Part shown: in pieces, positions 16,966 to 26,790 of the stretch
How the letters are laid out: each line of letters begins with the position of its first letter
Numbering within the stretch: the stretch's first letter is position 1
From: JAQVEM01 sp964603595
GTDB taxonomy: Bacteria; Actinomycetota; Humimicrobiia; Humimicrobiales; Humimicrobiaceae
Length of the DNA: 28,203 bases
Assembly: GCA_964603595.1 (NCBI GenBank)
Contig: CAZRVN010000008.1
Coordinates: 1-28,203, forward strand
Reading direction: 5' to 3'
Notes under the pieces: model-generated
Seen by the model: the letters and a program-made list of their open reading frames with translations, nothing else
What the model was told of the DNA's origin: nothing
Databases searched by the model: none
Program-made: the position numbers and the translations under genes

Positions 16966-19326
16966 TTATTGCAATTTAAAAAACTCTATTACATCACCAT
17001 TATTAAAATCCTGGAAATTATCCAGTCTTATACCACATTCATACCCCGCAGCTACTTTTTTAACATCCTCTTTAAAACGGTGAAGATTTATCACTTTTCC
17101 TTCATAGATTACTTTTTTATCCCTTACAACATCTGCAAGGTTACCCCTCTCAACTTCTCCTTCAATAATGTAAGAGCCAGCAATTACTCCTACTTTAGGC
17201 AGTTTAAAAACTTCCCTTACCTCTGCTTTGCCCTTGCTGACTTTCTTTACTTCCGGCTTCAATAAACCTTTGAAGGCAAGAGTAATATCATCAATCAGTT
17301 TATATATAATGTCATAAGTTCTTACTTCTACATCCTCTTTCTTGCATAATACTTCTGCACCTCTATTCGGCACAACCCCAAAACCTATTACGATTGCGCC
17401 AGAAGCCGCTGCAAGCATGGTGTCGCTATCCGTTATTTCACCAATTGCCCTGTGTATTACTTTGATTTTTACTTTCTCATCTTTTATTTTCTCCAGTGAT
17501 TTTTCTACTGCATCAAGTGAACCCTCGGAATCTGCTTTAAGGACTATCTTTAACTTTTTTATTTCACTTTCTTTTGCTAACTCAGACAACTTTTCTAAGG
17601 TTAAACTTCTTCTTGAGCCAGCAATTTTTGCCATTTTTTTATCATAATTCTTTTTCTGCAAAAGCTCCTTTGCTACTTTTTCTTCCTTTACCACAAATAA
17701 TTTATCCCCTGCCTTCGGTACCATTGAAAATCCTATAACCTCAACCGGCTGTGACAGAACTGCCTCTTTTATATTATTCATGTTTTCATCCCTTAATAAC
17801 CTTATTTTTCCGATAGAATCACCGGCAATAAAAGAATCTCCAACTCTTAATTTACCTCTTTCTACTATAACCGTACCTATAGGACCCAATCCCTTATCCA
17901 GTCTTGACTCAATTATGACCCCCGTACCCTGTGCATTAGGATTACCTTTTATCTCATTTAAATCTGCAACCAGTAAAATCATCTCCAGGAATGCATCCAG
18001 ATTTACTTTGTTCTTTGCTGAAATCTCTATACAAATAGTATCTCCACCCCACTCTTCGGGAACCAGATTATATTCAGTAAGTGCTTTCTTTATCTTCTCA
18101 GGGCTTGCATTTGCCAGGTCTATTTTATTTATTACTATGATAACGGGAACGTCTGCATCCCTGGCATGATTTATTGCTTCTACCGTTTGAGGCATAATAC
18201 CATCGTCGGCAGCTATTACAATCGCTGCAATATCTGTGACCTTCGCTCCCCTTGCCCTTATAGAAGTAAATGCTTCATGACCCGGCGTATCTATAAAAGT
18301 GATTTTCCTTCCTTTATAAGTAATCTGATAAGCACCTATGTGCTGGGTTATACCCCCCTGCTCGTTTACGGCAACACTTGTTTCTTTTACAACATCAAGT
18401 AACGTTGTTTTACCATGATCTACATGTCCCATAACAGTAACAATAGGAGATTTTGGTTCCAGTTCTTCTTCAGAATCCTTATAAAACTCATTCAGCTTAT
18501 CTTCAAAACCTATAATCCGGTATTTAAAGTTATATTCATGCGAGAGGAATTCTATCAAATCCTTACCAAGAGATTGGTTAATATTGACAACCTCGCCCAT
18601 ATCAAGCAGAAATTTTAATATTTCAGATGAAGCAACATTTATTTTTTCTGATAACTTCTTTATAGTTATGCTTTCCGAGACTTCAATTACTTTTTTTATC
18701 TCCGGTCTTTTTTTTACTTCCTTTTCCAGAACCTTGCTTTGATCTTTTGAAACTCCCTTCCCACCTGATTTCTTTACTGATATTTTCTTCTTCCTGGTAG
18801 GTCTTAACCGCAGGCCCCCTTCTTTCTCTTCTTTATCAAGCTCTCTGTCAATTACACTTTTTATGCTCTGTTTTTTTTCTTCTTCCCAGTTTATCTTTGT
18901 TTTTTGTTTTTCTTCAGTCTTAGGTGGAGCTTTCAGCTCAACTTTTTCTTTAACCCCCACTTTCTTATTATCATCTTTAACAGCTTTTGCAGATGTCTTC
19001 TCTGCACTGCTTTTTTGGGGAGCATTTTTTTTACTGGCTCTGCTTTTACCTTTAGCCGGCTTAGTTTTACTTTCAGTCTTTGCACCGGCCTTTTCCTTCA
19101 CTGTTTCTTTAGCTTTAGATTTTGCTTCCTTCTTACCGGTATCCTTTTTTTTCTTAGCCGGAGCCTTTTTACCAGAAACTGCTTTATCTTCTTTTCGCTT
19201 AACGGTCTTAGTTTTTCCGGTTTTATTTCCCGGCTTACTTACATTTACTTTTTTTGCACCAGTTTTTATTATATTTTGTTCTTCTTTTTCTTTTTTTTCT
19301 TTAGTTTCTTTCTTTTTAACGCTCAT
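16966..19326 (-). CDS. infB: Translation initiation factor IF-2
   Basis: A GTPase that delivers initiator tRNA to the 30S subunit and promotes subunit joining. The 786 aa chain starts with about 190 residues of Lys/Ala/Glu/Thr-rich low-complexity sequence, followed by an IF2-N domain (about 215-265). The G domain has GHVDHGKTT (about 299-307), DTPGHE and NKIDLA. The remaining beta-barrel domains and fMet-tRNA-binding C-domain end at residue 786. ATG at 19326 has only a weak AAGAG upstream. Unlike the usual order, no ylxR or L7Ae-like gene separates it from nusA; the 98-base gap is AT-rich and noncoding. Confidence 0.98.
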   Translation of the reverse strand: MSVKKKETKEKKEKEEQNIIKTGAKKVNVSKPGNKTGKTKTVKRKEDKAVSGKKAPAKKKKDTGKKEAKSKAKETVKEKAGAKTESKTKPAKGKSRASKKNAPQKSSAEKTSAKAVKDDNKKVGVKEKVELKAPPKTEEKQKTKINWEEEKKQSIKSVIDRELDKEEKEGGLRLRPTRKKKISVKKSGGKGVSKDQSKVLEKEVKKRPEIKKVIEVSESITIKKLSEKINVASSEILKFLLDMGEVVNINQSLGKDLIEFLSHEYNFKYRIIGFEDKLNEFYKDSEEELEPKSPIVTVMGHVDHGKTTLLDVVKETSVAVNEQGGITQHIGAYQITYKGRKITFIDTPGHEAFTSIRARGAKVTDIAAIVIAADDGIMPQTVEAINHARDADVPVIIVINKIDLANASPEKIKKALTEYNLVPEEWGGDTICIEISAKNKVNLDAFLEMILLVADLNEIKGNPNAQGTGVIIESRLDKGLGPIGTVIVERGKLRVGDSFIAGDSIGKIRLLRDENMNNIKEAVLSQPVEVIGFSMVPKAGDKLFVVKEEKVAKELLQKKNYDKKMAKIAGSRRSLTLEKLSELAKESEIKKLKIVLKADSEGSLDAVEKSLEKIKDEKVKIKVIHRAIGEITDSDTMLAAASGAIVIGFGVVPNRGAEVLCKKEDVEVRTYDIIYKLIDDITLAFKGLLKPEVKKVSKGKAEVREVFKLPKVGVIAGSYIIEGEVERGNLADVVRDKKVIYEGKVINLHRFKEDVKKVAAGYECGIRLDNFQDFNNGDVIEFFKLQ

Positions 19327-19424
19327 AATTACTCTTGGACAACTCTTATTTCCATTCTTAAACAGTAGATAGATTAATATATATCCACTTATTATAATTA
19401 TAAAATATTTTTATCTAAAATTTA

Positions 19425-20480
19425 CTAAGCAGTTTCTGTATCTTCTTCTTTGCTTTTTACTCTTTCTTCTCTGGCTTTATCAAGCTCATCTTCAAATTGC
19501 TTTTCGCTCTTTACATCAATTTTCCAGCCGGTTAGCTTTGCAGCCAGCCTTGCATTCTGCCCCTCCCTACCTATTGCAAGCGAAAGCTGGTCACTTGAAA
19601 CCACAACAAGTGCAAAATTTTTTTGCTTATCAGTAAGCACCTTCAAGACCCTTGCAGGACTCAGTGCATTTTTTATAAAATCTACAATATCATTACTAAA
19701 TTCTGCTATATCTATTTTTTCTCCGCCCAATTCATCAACAACCATCCTGACTCTTGAACCTTTGGGACCCACGCATGCCCCTACCGGGTCTACATTTTCC
19801 TCGTTAGAATTCACTGCAATCTTTGTTCTATATCCCGCTTCTCTTGCGATACTCTTTATCTCTACAATTCCCTCATAAATTTCAGGTACTTCAAGTTCAA
19901 ACAGTCTCCTTATTAAACCGGTATGGGTACGGGATACTATTACCTGGGGTCCTTTTGTTGTTTTTCTCACATCTGAAATATAGCATTTTATTCTTTCCCC
20001 ATGCCTGTATCTCTCTCCTGGAACCTGCTCATAGGGCGGCAGAAGTGCTTCTACTTTACCTAAATCCACCAGAGTAAATCTGGCATCACTCTGCTGTATA
20101 ATTCCGGTTACCATATCCCCAACTCTATCCTTAAATTCCTCATACATAACTTCACGTTCTGCTTCTTTGATTCTCTGCCTTATCACCTGTTTGGCTGTTT
20201 GAGCTGCTATCCTTCCGAAATTATCAGGTGTAACCTCAACTTCGTCATTTTCACTATCGTCTTCCCCTGATTCGCCTTCCTCTTCATTCTTCTCCATGAT
20301 TTTAAATACTTTTAACTCACCGGTTTTCATGTTTATATCTACCCTGCAATCATACTCAACCTTATAATTCTTCTTATAGGCCGACACAAAGGCAACCTTT
20401 AGTGCTTCCACCAGGGTATCCAGTTTTATTCCTTTTTCTTTTTCTAATTCAACCAATGCTGTTATTAATTTTTTATTCAA
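19425..20480 (-). CDS. nusA: Transcription termination/antitermination factor NusA
   Basis: Binds RNA polymerase, modulates pausing and intrinsic termination, and takes part in rRNA antitermination. The chain has the N-terminal polymerase-binding domain (ending with DNFGRIAAQTAKQVIRQRI), an S1 domain (about 130-195) and two KH domains (GACVGPKGSRV; LAIGREGQNARLAAKLTGW), then a short charged tail. I chose TTG at 20480 (351 aa): the Shine-Dalgarno AGGTGA lies five bases upstream, and the protein then begins MNKKLITALVELEKEKGI as in other NusA. The GTG at 20489 lies within that site. rimP, normally just upstream, is missing. A terminator-like hairpin precedes the gene. Confidence 0.97.
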   Translation of the reverse strand: MNKKLITALVELEKEKGIKLDTLVEALKVAFVSAYKKNYKVEYDCRVDINMKTGELKVFKIMEKNEEEGESGEDDSENDEVEVTPDNFGRIAAQTAKQVIRQRIKEAEREVMYEEFKDRVGDMVTGIIQQSDARFTLVDLGKVEALLPPYEQVPGERYRHGERIKCYISDVRKTTKGPQVIVSRTHTGLIRRLFELEVPEIYEGIVEIKSIAREAGYRTKIAVNSNEENVDPVGACVGPKGSRVRMVVDELGGEKIDIAEFSNDIVDFIKNALSPARVLKVLTDKQKNFALVVVSSDQLSLAIGREGQNARLAAKLTGWKIDVKSEKQFEDELDKAREERVKSKEEDTETA

Positions 20481-20514
20481 TCCTATCACCTGTTCATAAC
20501 AGAATTTAAATTAA

Positions 20515-20541
20515 AAAATAGTGGGCCGAACCCACTATTTT
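20515..20541 (-). terminator. Intrinsic terminator in the nusA leader (possible attenuator)
   Basis: The minus strand forms an 11-bp stem AAAATAGTGGG/CCCACTATTTT with a TTCGG loop, followed by more T, giving a run of six. It lies about 35 bases before the nusA start and downstream of a promoter-like element. A second AGTGG a few bases upstream (about 20547-20551) could compete for the 3' arm. In Bacillus subtilis the nusA operon is autoregulated through a NusA-dependent terminator in its leader; the arrangement here is similar. It may also simply end upstream transcripts. Confidence 0.8.
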
Positions 20542-20571
20542 CCTCAACCACTCGCATAAAATTTCTATAAG

Positions 20572-20599
20572 AGTATATCACAATTTAGAAAAAATACAA
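20572..20599 (-). promoter_or_regulatory. Extended -10 promoter before nusA (candidate)
   Basis: TGATATACT gives a TG-extended -10 (TATACT, 20572-20577; 5/6 match). A weak TTGTAT lies 16 bases upstream (20594-20599). The predicted start near 20565 places the terminator hairpin inside the nusA leader. Confidence 0.45.
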
Positions 20600-20718
20600 T
20601 TAAGCATTACACCTGTTAAAATTATTCCTTAAGAATTTTAAAAGCGAAAATTTTTACAGAAATTACAATTCCAATCTTAAAAAAATGGCCTATCTTAAAA
20701 GTGGATATCTCAGTATTA

Positions 20719-22884
20719 TTAATTTTTTAACAGATATTTCAAATTTGTATAACGGTTTTCAACAATATTCCTATTTACCGCCATACCTATTGCTTTTTTA
20801 CTGCCAACAATTACAGCCAGCTCCCTGGCTCTTGTAATAGCTGTATAAAGTAGATTTCTCTGCAGCAGCATATAATGAGAAGTAAGAAGAGGTATTATAA
20901 CACACTTAAATTCAGAACCCTGAGACTTATGAATTGATATTGCATAAGATAAGCTTATCTCGTCAAGTTCAAAAAAACTGTAATTAACATTTTTGCCATC
21001 AAATTTTACTATTACTTCTTCTGTTTCACTATTTATATCATTAATAATCCCTATATCTCCATTATAAATATCTTTTTCATAATTATTCTTGAGTTGTATA
21101 ACTTTATCATTTTGCCTGTATTCTACAGATTCTCTTATAATTTTTCGGCCCTCCGGATTTAAAATATTCTGGATTCTTAAATTCAAATTATTTACACCCA
21201 CAACTCCTTTATTGGTAGGAACCAGAACCTGAATATCATGAAGAGGGTTATAGTTAAAACTTCCGGGTATCCTCCTGGTCAATAAATCCAGTATAACTTT
21301 TACTACTTCTTCAGGTTCATTCTTTTCAATAAAGAAAAAATCATTATTTTTTGGCTTACCTATAAATGGAAACTGCCCATCCCTTACTTTATGAGCATTA
21401 TATACTATGAGACTTTCGCTTTCCTGCCTGTATATTTTTTTAAGCTCAATTACAGGGACCATTCCAGAACTGATAATATCGCTCAAAACATTCCCCGGCC
21501 CTACTGAAGGTAACTGGTCTATATCCCCCACAAAAATAATTTTAGTCCCATCTTTTATAGCCGAGAGCAAATTCTTCATAAGTCTTATATCTATCATTGA
21601 TGCCTCATCAATGATTAAAATATCTGCTTCGATAGGTTCTTTTTCATTCCTGGCAAATTTATTTAACTTTGGATTATAATTTAATATTCTATGTATGGTT
21701 TTTGCTTCTACACCAGTAGTTTCACATAATCTTTTTGACGCTCTTCCTGTAGGAGCTCCCAGAGTAATAGTATTATTTTCCTTTTTAAATAATTTAATAA
21801 TAAAATTCAGTATTGTACTTTTTCCTGTTCCCGGACTTCCTGTTATAACCAGCATTTTTTCTGTCAATGCTTTCTCTATAGCTTTTACCTGGGTAAAATC
21901 CAGTGTTATATTCATCTCCTCTGATAATTTTTTTATAAAACCGGTCAAATCATTTTTCCTATCTTCTTTTACCCCACCCGTATTATGATTATTTAAAATC
22001 TCCATTATTTTTTTACAGACATATTTCTCAGCTTCGTAGATACTGGCAAGATATACTTTTTCTTCATCATCCCTGACAACCTTTATCCTTTTTTCTCTCT
22101 CCAGTGCTTCTAAGGCGTTATTTATTTTCCCTATTTCTATATCCAGAAAGCTCTCCAGCAGACCTACCAGTTCATGATACGGATAATAGCAGTGTCCTGC
22201 ATCTTCTGCCTCATTTAATACATGAATTATTCCTGCCTTTATTCTAAAAATTGAATCTTTTTCTATACCTATCCTCAATGCTATTTTATCCGAGCTTTTA
22301 AAACCAATCCCGAATATATCCTCGGAAAGTTTGTACGGATTTGACTTGATTATACTTATAGAGCTGTCGCCATAATTATTATAAATTTTCATCGCAAGGT
22401 TGCTGCTTATTCCGATTGAATGTAAAAAAATCATTACATCTCTTATATCCCTGTTTTTTTTCCACGACTTTTTGATAAGATTTATTCTTTTCCTGCCAAT
22501 ACCTTCTATCTCTTCTAGCCTATCCGGTTCCCTATCCATTATCTTTAAAGTTTTGAGCTTAAAATAGGAAACAATTCTTTCTGCCATTACCGGGCCAATG
22601 CCTTTTATCAAGCCCGAGCCCAGATAGCTTTTTATACCGGTAATAGTAGCAGGTTCGGTAGTTTTAATATCTTCTATTTCAAATTGCCTGCCATAATTCT
22701 TATTTAAAACCCACTTTCCTTTTATCTCAAGAATTTCCCCGCATTTAGGTTCAAAGGCATTTCCTACTATAGTTATAATATTGCCTTCTTCCGTTCTTAC
22801 CTTACCAACTATAAAACCGGTTTCAGGACTTTTAAAAATGATTTTTTCTAAAACTCCCTTTATTCTGTCGCCTTTGGCTTCCAT
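20719..22884 (-). CDS. recD2: RecD2-type superfamily 1 DNA helicase
   Basis: A 5'-3' SF1B helicase not associated with RecBC, linked to replication-fork and repair functions in Bacillus and Deinococcus. The 721 aa chain has an N-terminal OB-like and helix-hairpin-helix region (GIGPVMAERI, IEGIGRKRI; about 90-135) and then motor domains. Walker A is TGSPGTGKST near residue 348, and motif II is LIIDEASMIDI near 430. The C-terminal LSYAISIHKSQGSEF and YTAITRARE motifs are intact. ATG at 22884 starts seven bases after the proS stop with AGG upstream. Its insertion between proS and nusA is less usual; rimP or polC often sits there. Confidence 0.94.
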   Translation of the reverse strand: MEAKGDRIKGVLEKIIFKSPETGFIVGKVRTEEGNIITIVGNAFEPKCGEILEIKGKWVLNKNYGRQFEIEDIKTTEPATITGIKSYLGSGLIKGIGPVMAERIVSYFKLKTLKIMDREPDRLEEIEGIGRKRINLIKKSWKKNRDIRDVMIFLHSIGISSNLAMKIYNNYGDSSISIIKSNPYKLSEDIFGIGFKSSDKIALRIGIEKDSIFRIKAGIIHVLNEAEDAGHCYYPYHELVGLLESFLDIEIGKINNALEALEREKRIKVVRDDEEKVYLASIYEAEKYVCKKIMEILNNHNTGGVKEDRKNDLTGFIKKLSEEMNITLDFTQVKAIEKALTEKMLVITGSPGTGKSTILNFIIKLFKKENNTITLGAPTGRASKRLCETTGVEAKTIHRILNYNPKLNKFARNEKEPIEADILIIDEASMIDIRLMKNLLSAIKDGTKIIFVGDIDQLPSVGPGNVLSDIISSGMVPVIELKKIYRQESESLIVYNAHKVRDGQFPFIGKPKNNDFFFIEKNEPEEVVKVILDLLTRRIPGSFNYNPLHDIQVLVPTNKGVVGVNNLNLRIQNILNPEGRKIIRESVEYRQNDKVIQLKNNYEKDIYNGDIGIINDINSETEEVIVKFDGKNVNYSFFELDEISLSYAISIHKSQGSEFKCVIIPLLTSHYMLLQRNLLYTAITRARELAVIVGSKKAIGMAVNRNIVENRYTNLKYLLKN

Positions 22885-22891
22885 ATTAAGA

Positions 22892-24622
22892 TTACCTGAG
22901 GTTATTTGCAGATTTATATTTATTTATAAATTCGGGAATTGAATCTATACTAAGTTCTATTTTTTCTCCATTTTTTCTATATTCAACATCTAGTAACTTT
23001 TTATCAATAAATTTTTTTCCTACAATGAACTTTACCGGTATGCCTATTAAATCAGAATCTTTAAATTTTATCCCTGCACTAATATTTCTATCATCATAAA
23101 GAACTTCTACATTCAATTCTTTAAGCTTTTTATAGATTTTATCTCCTGCTTCAGAGAGTTCTTTGTTCTTTTCAGTTGTAGTAATAACATTAAATATATA
23201 AGGCGCTATTGCATCTGGCCATATTATACCCCTGTCATCATGCAGCTGTTCTATGGCTGCTGCCATAATCCTGGTAACTCCTATTCCGTAGCAACCCATA
23301 ACCAGAGGTTTCAACTTTCCGTCTGTATCCAGGAATTTTGCATCCAGTTTTTCACTATATTTACAGCCCAATTTAAATGTATGGCCTATTTCTATCCCCT
23401 TCTCGAATTTAAGTTTCTCTCCACATTTTACACAGGTGTCATCCTGAACAGGATAAGTAAAATCGCCCCATCCCCTTACCTTAAAATCTCTTGGGTAATT
23501 AACATTTATTAGATGATAATCTTTTTTATTTGCCCCAGTCACAAAATTCTGTTCCCCCTTTACAGAGTTATCTGCATATATTTCCAGATTACCATCAAGC
23601 CCAACAGGACCAATATATCCCATAACCAGATTTTTGTCTTTTTTATTTTTTTCAAGGAAGTTCAGGCTTTTCTTTAAATGAATTTTCACTTTTTTTAAAT
23701 TCAATTCCCTGTCTCCTCTTACAAGAAAAGCATATATCCTTCCATTATTATCATTTAGAACTATTGTTTTTATAATCTTCTTATTTTCAACTTTTAAAAA
23801 TTCTGCCAGCTCATCAATACTTGTAATTCCAGGAGTATGAACCTCTTTCATAGATTCCCTAACATCTGTTTTCGTGCTTTCTTTATTATCTTCAATAGGT
23901 GAAGGGTTGGATTTTGACATATCATAATTCTCAGAATAACTGCACTCCGGGCAAAAAACTATTTTTTCCTCACCATTCTCGGCCAATACTATGAATTCAT
24001 GTGATAAATCCCCTCCAATCAGCCCCGTATCAGCAACAACCACCCTGTATTTAAGACCGATCCTTTCCAGTATTTTACCGTAAGCATCCTGCATTTTCCT
24101 GTAAATAAATTCTAGGTCACTATCATTACTTGAAAAGCTATAAGCATCCTTCATTATAAATTCCCTTGCTCTAAGCAATCCATACCTTGGCCTTATTTCA
24201 TCCCTGAATTTAACCTGTATCTGGTATAAGTTTACAGGCAGATCTTTATATGATTTTATATCCATATATGCCAGATAAGTTATCAGTTCTTCATGAGTAG
24301 GTCCCAGACAGAATTCCCTTTTGTTCCTATCTTTTAATCTAAATAATTCCGGGCCGTATTCATTCCATCTCCCTGACTTTTCCCACAGAATTGAAGGTTG
24401 TAAAACCGGTAAAAACAGCTCAATCGCACCGGCATTATTCATCTCCTCTCTGATTATATCTTCAATTTTTCTTAGCACTTTAAGTCCTATTGGTAAAAAA
24501 GAATAGACACCCGATGCAACCTTTCGTATAAGTCCTGCTCTTAGAGAAAGCGAATGGCTTGGTATTTCAGTGTCACTGGGGTCTTCTTTTAAAGTTGGCA
24601 TAAAAAATTCAGATAATTTCAA
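22892..24622 (-). CDS. proS: Prolyl-tRNA synthetase (bacterial type)
   Basis: A class II aminoacyl-tRNA synthetase charging tRNA-Pro. The 576 aa length and layout match the bacterial type. The N-terminal catalytic part has GLIRKVASGVYSFLPIG, GPTHEE (motif 2 region) and FIMKDAYSF. A YbaK-like editing insertion spans about residues 225-385. Motif 3 GCYGIGVTR and the anticodon-binding domain (about 475-576) follow. The start is TTG at 24622 with AAAGGAG six bases upstream, a strong case for a non-ATG start. It begins 15 bases after ispG and ends seven bases before recD2, so this group is probably one operon. Confidence 0.97.
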   Translation of the reverse strand: MKLSEFFMPTLKEDPSDTEIPSHSLSLRAGLIRKVASGVYSFLPIGLKVLRKIEDIIREEMNNAGAIELFLPVLQPSILWEKSGRWNEYGPELFRLKDRNKREFCLGPTHEELITYLAYMDIKSYKDLPVNLYQIQVKFRDEIRPRYGLLRAREFIMKDAYSFSSNDSDLEFIYRKMQDAYGKILERIGLKYRVVVADTGLIGGDLSHEFIVLAENGEEKIVFCPECSYSENYDMSKSNPSPIEDNKESTKTDVRESMKEVHTPGITSIDELAEFLKVENKKIIKTIVLNDNNGRIYAFLVRGDRELNLKKVKIHLKKSLNFLEKNKKDKNLVMGYIGPVGLDGNLEIYADNSVKGEQNFVTGANKKDYHLINVNYPRDFKVRGWGDFTYPVQDDTCVKCGEKLKFEKGIEIGHTFKLGCKYSEKLDAKFLDTDGKLKPLVMGCYGIGVTRIMAAAIEQLHDDRGIIWPDAIAPYIFNVITTTEKNKELSEAGDKIYKKLKELNVEVLYDDRNISAGIKFKDSDLIGIPVKFIVGKKFIDKKLLDVEYRKNGEKIELSIDSIPEFINKYKSANNLR

Positions 24623-24637
24623 CTTTGGCTCCTTTAT

Positions 24638-25702
24638 TTAAATTATTTTCCTTAGTTCCTGCTCAAAATTTTCTACTGCAAAATCTTTATTCACTCTCTT
24701 AATTACCTTACCCTTTAAAAAAATAGCTGCCCTTTTCTTACCAAAAGCTATCCCCAGATCCGCGTCTTTAGCTTCCCCGGGCCCATTAACAATACAGCCC
24801 ATTATAGCTATCTTCAAATTTTTTTTAATCCCTGAAGTTAATTTTTCAACCTCATGAACAAGCTTATAAAAATCTCCCGATGTTCTTCCGCACGTGGGAC
24901 AGGATACAATATCTACTCCCACTTTCCTTAAACCCAGGCTATTAAGAATTATATACCCGGTATCTACTTCATTTACAGATTCCCCCGTTAGTGAGACCCT
25001 TACTGTATCTCCTATCCCCCTTGATAATAAAATTCCCATTCCTACAGAAGATTTTATGCTCCCACTGAATACAGGTCCTGCTTCCGTAACACCCAGATGT
25101 AAAGGATAATCAACTTTTTCAGATATAACCTCGTAAACATTTATAGTATCCAGAACAGATGATGCTTTTGCTGATATTTTAAAATTATAGAACTTTAGAT
25201 TTTCTAAAAGTCTAACATATTCCAGTGTACTTTCAATCATTGCCCTGGCCATATCTCCTTTGTTCTTCTTTAACACTTTTTTATCTATTGAGCCGGAATT
25301 TATCCCGATTCTTAAGGCAACTTTTTTACTCCTGGCTTTATTTATAACTTCGGCAACTCTGTTACGACCCCCTATATTTCCTGGATTTATCCTTACACAA
25401 TCAACTCCTGCATCCATGCATTCCAGTGCAAGTCGGTAATCAAATTGAATATCAGCTACCAGGGGTATTTTAAAAATTTTTTCATCAATTAGCTTTTTAA
25501 GAAAATCTATTGATTTTTTATCCGGTATCGCAATCCTTATAAGTTCACAGCTATGCTCTATTAGTTCTTTTATTTCCTTTCTTATATCTTCCAGGTCATA
25601 CAGTTTTGATTTAGTCATAGACTGGACAATAATAGGGTTATCTCCTCCTATTTTTATTTTCCCTACCTGTATTGTCCTGGTTTTTCTCCTTTTTATTTTC
25701 AT
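24638..25702 (-). CDS. ispG: 4-hydroxy-3-methylbut-2-en-1-yl diphosphate synthase
   Basis: An iron-sulfur enzyme that converts the cyclodiphosphate intermediate to HMBPP in the MEP isoprenoid pathway. The N-terminal TIM barrel shows NPIIVQSMT, VADIQFDYRLA and VRINPGNIGG. The C-terminal cluster domain keeps the cysteines of SCPTCGRT (about 266 and 269) and MGCIVNGPGEA (about 301), plus the conserved Glu of the last motif. The 354 aa length fits the short bacterial form. ATG at 25702 has no clear Shine-Dalgarno sequence and lies 11 bases after rseP. dxr, which often accompanies this cluster, is not here. Confidence 0.97.
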   Translation of the reverse strand: MKIKRRKTRTIQVGKIKIGGDNPIIVQSMTKSKLYDLEDIRKEIKELIEHSCELIRIAIPDKKSIDFLKKLIDEKIFKIPLVADIQFDYRLALECMDAGVDCVRINPGNIGGRNRVAEVINKARSKKVALRIGINSGSIDKKVLKKNKGDMARAMIESTLEYVRLLENLKFYNFKISAKASSVLDTINVYEVISEKVDYPLHLGVTEAGPVFSGSIKSSVGMGILLSRGIGDTVRVSLTGESVNEVDTGYIILNSLGLRKVGVDIVSCPTCGRTSGDFYKLVHEVEKLTSGIKKNLKIAIMGCIVNGPGEAKDADLGIAFGKKRAAIFLKGKVIKRVNKDFAVENFEQELRKII

Positions 25703-25713
25703 AAAAATTATTT

Positions 25714-26790
25714 CTATAAATTAATAATATTAAAAGGATTTATTATATCAAGAACAACAGCTATAAGCAGTAAAGAAACCAGAATAAACACTCCAGCATA
25801 ATTAAATGATTCAATAACCTTCTGGGGGACAGGTCTCCTTCTTATAGATTCTATTATAATAAATAAAATATTCCCTCCATCCAGAGGAAGAATCGGGATC
25901 AAGTTACCATAACCAATTAAAATTGAAATAAAAGCAACAAAAAAAATGAAATCTTGCATTCCCATAGAAGCTGTCTGCTGAAACATGTTTAATATCCCCA
26001 CCGGTGAAACAGGCCTGGCTTCACTTAAAGGTATTTCTCCTGAAAATAACATTCCAAATGCCTTAATATAAGTTATAGTTATATCCCAGGTCGTCCTGAA
26101 ACTTTCTCTTATCAATCCGAAAAATCCATAATTTTTTATGACATAACCGGGACTAAAAGACTGTTGAGGGGATACACCCAAATATCCTTCCCCATCTTCA
26201 TCAGCCAGCTTGACTTTTATTTTTACTTCCTTCCCCTGGCGCATTACCGTATAAACTACCTCTTCCCCAGGATTTTCTTCAATCAGCGTAACAAAACCAT
26301 CCCAGCTTTCAATCGCCTGCCCTTCCATAGAAACAAATTTATCCCCTATTCTAATATCAACTGCATCAGCAGGTGAATCTGGTTCAATATATTCAATTGT
26401 TGTTGTTGGAGCAGCAAAACATAAAAAAATTCCTATCATAAGTACAGCAAAAATTATATTAAAACCAGTTCCCCCAATTGAGATTAGCAACTTTTTATAG
26501 GCCGGCTTTTTGTGAAATGATTTATTTTCCATGCTGGGGGGTACACGCTCGTTTCTATTCATGCCCAGTAACTTATTATAACCACCAAAAGGTATAGCGC
26601 TTAAACCATAAGTCGTGCCTTTTCTATCTCTAATTTTTAAAAGTTTTGGACCAAAACCTATAAAAAATTCCTCAACATGAACCCCGCTTAACTTGGCTAT
26701 TGAAAAGTGGCCTAATTCATGGACTATCACAATCAGAGACAATGCAACTACTGAAAGGATATATTGCATAATAACGGTTACAACTTGCAT
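25714..26790 (-). CDS. rseP: Site-2 intramembrane metalloprotease (RseP/RasP family, M50)
   Basis: A membrane zinc protease that cleaves anti-sigma factors or signal-peptide remnants within the membrane. The first membrane segment carries HELGH (residues 24-28). A PDZ domain spans about 120-195. The last part has further membrane segments and the second metal-ligand motif LPLDGG near residue 300. The 358 aa length with a single PDZ resembles Gram-positive RasP/Rip1. ATG at 26790 has GGAAGGTG upstream. It starts six bases after uppS: cdsA and dxr, commonly found between these genes, are missing. The substrate is unknown; no sigma/anti-sigma pair lies nearby. Confidence 0.96.
   Translation of the reverse strand: MQVVTVIMQYILSVVALSLIVIVHELGHFSIAKLSGVHVEEFFIGFGPKLLKIRDRKGTTYGLSAIPFGGYNKLLGMNRNERVPPSMENKSFHKKPAYKKLLISIGGTGFNIIFAVLMIGIFLCFAAPTTTIEYIEPDSPADAVDIRIGDKFVSMEGQAIESWDGFVTLIEENPGEEVVYTVMRQGKEVKIKVKLADEDGEGYLGVSPQQSFSPGYVIKNYGFFGLIRESFRTTWDITITYIKAFGMLFSGEIPLSEARPVSPVGILNMFQQTASMGMQDFIFFVAFISILIGYGNLIPILPLDGGNILFIIIESIRRRPVPQKVIESFNYAGVFILVSLLLIAVVLDIINPFNIINL

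Noticed and set aside
18863..19372. 169-aa plus-strand ORF, very Phe/Leu/Ser-rich and looking like a membrane protein
   Set aside because: It is the antisense of the Lys/Ala/Glu-rich N-terminus of IF-2; such repeats open long reverse frames. No ribosome-binding site or family motif.
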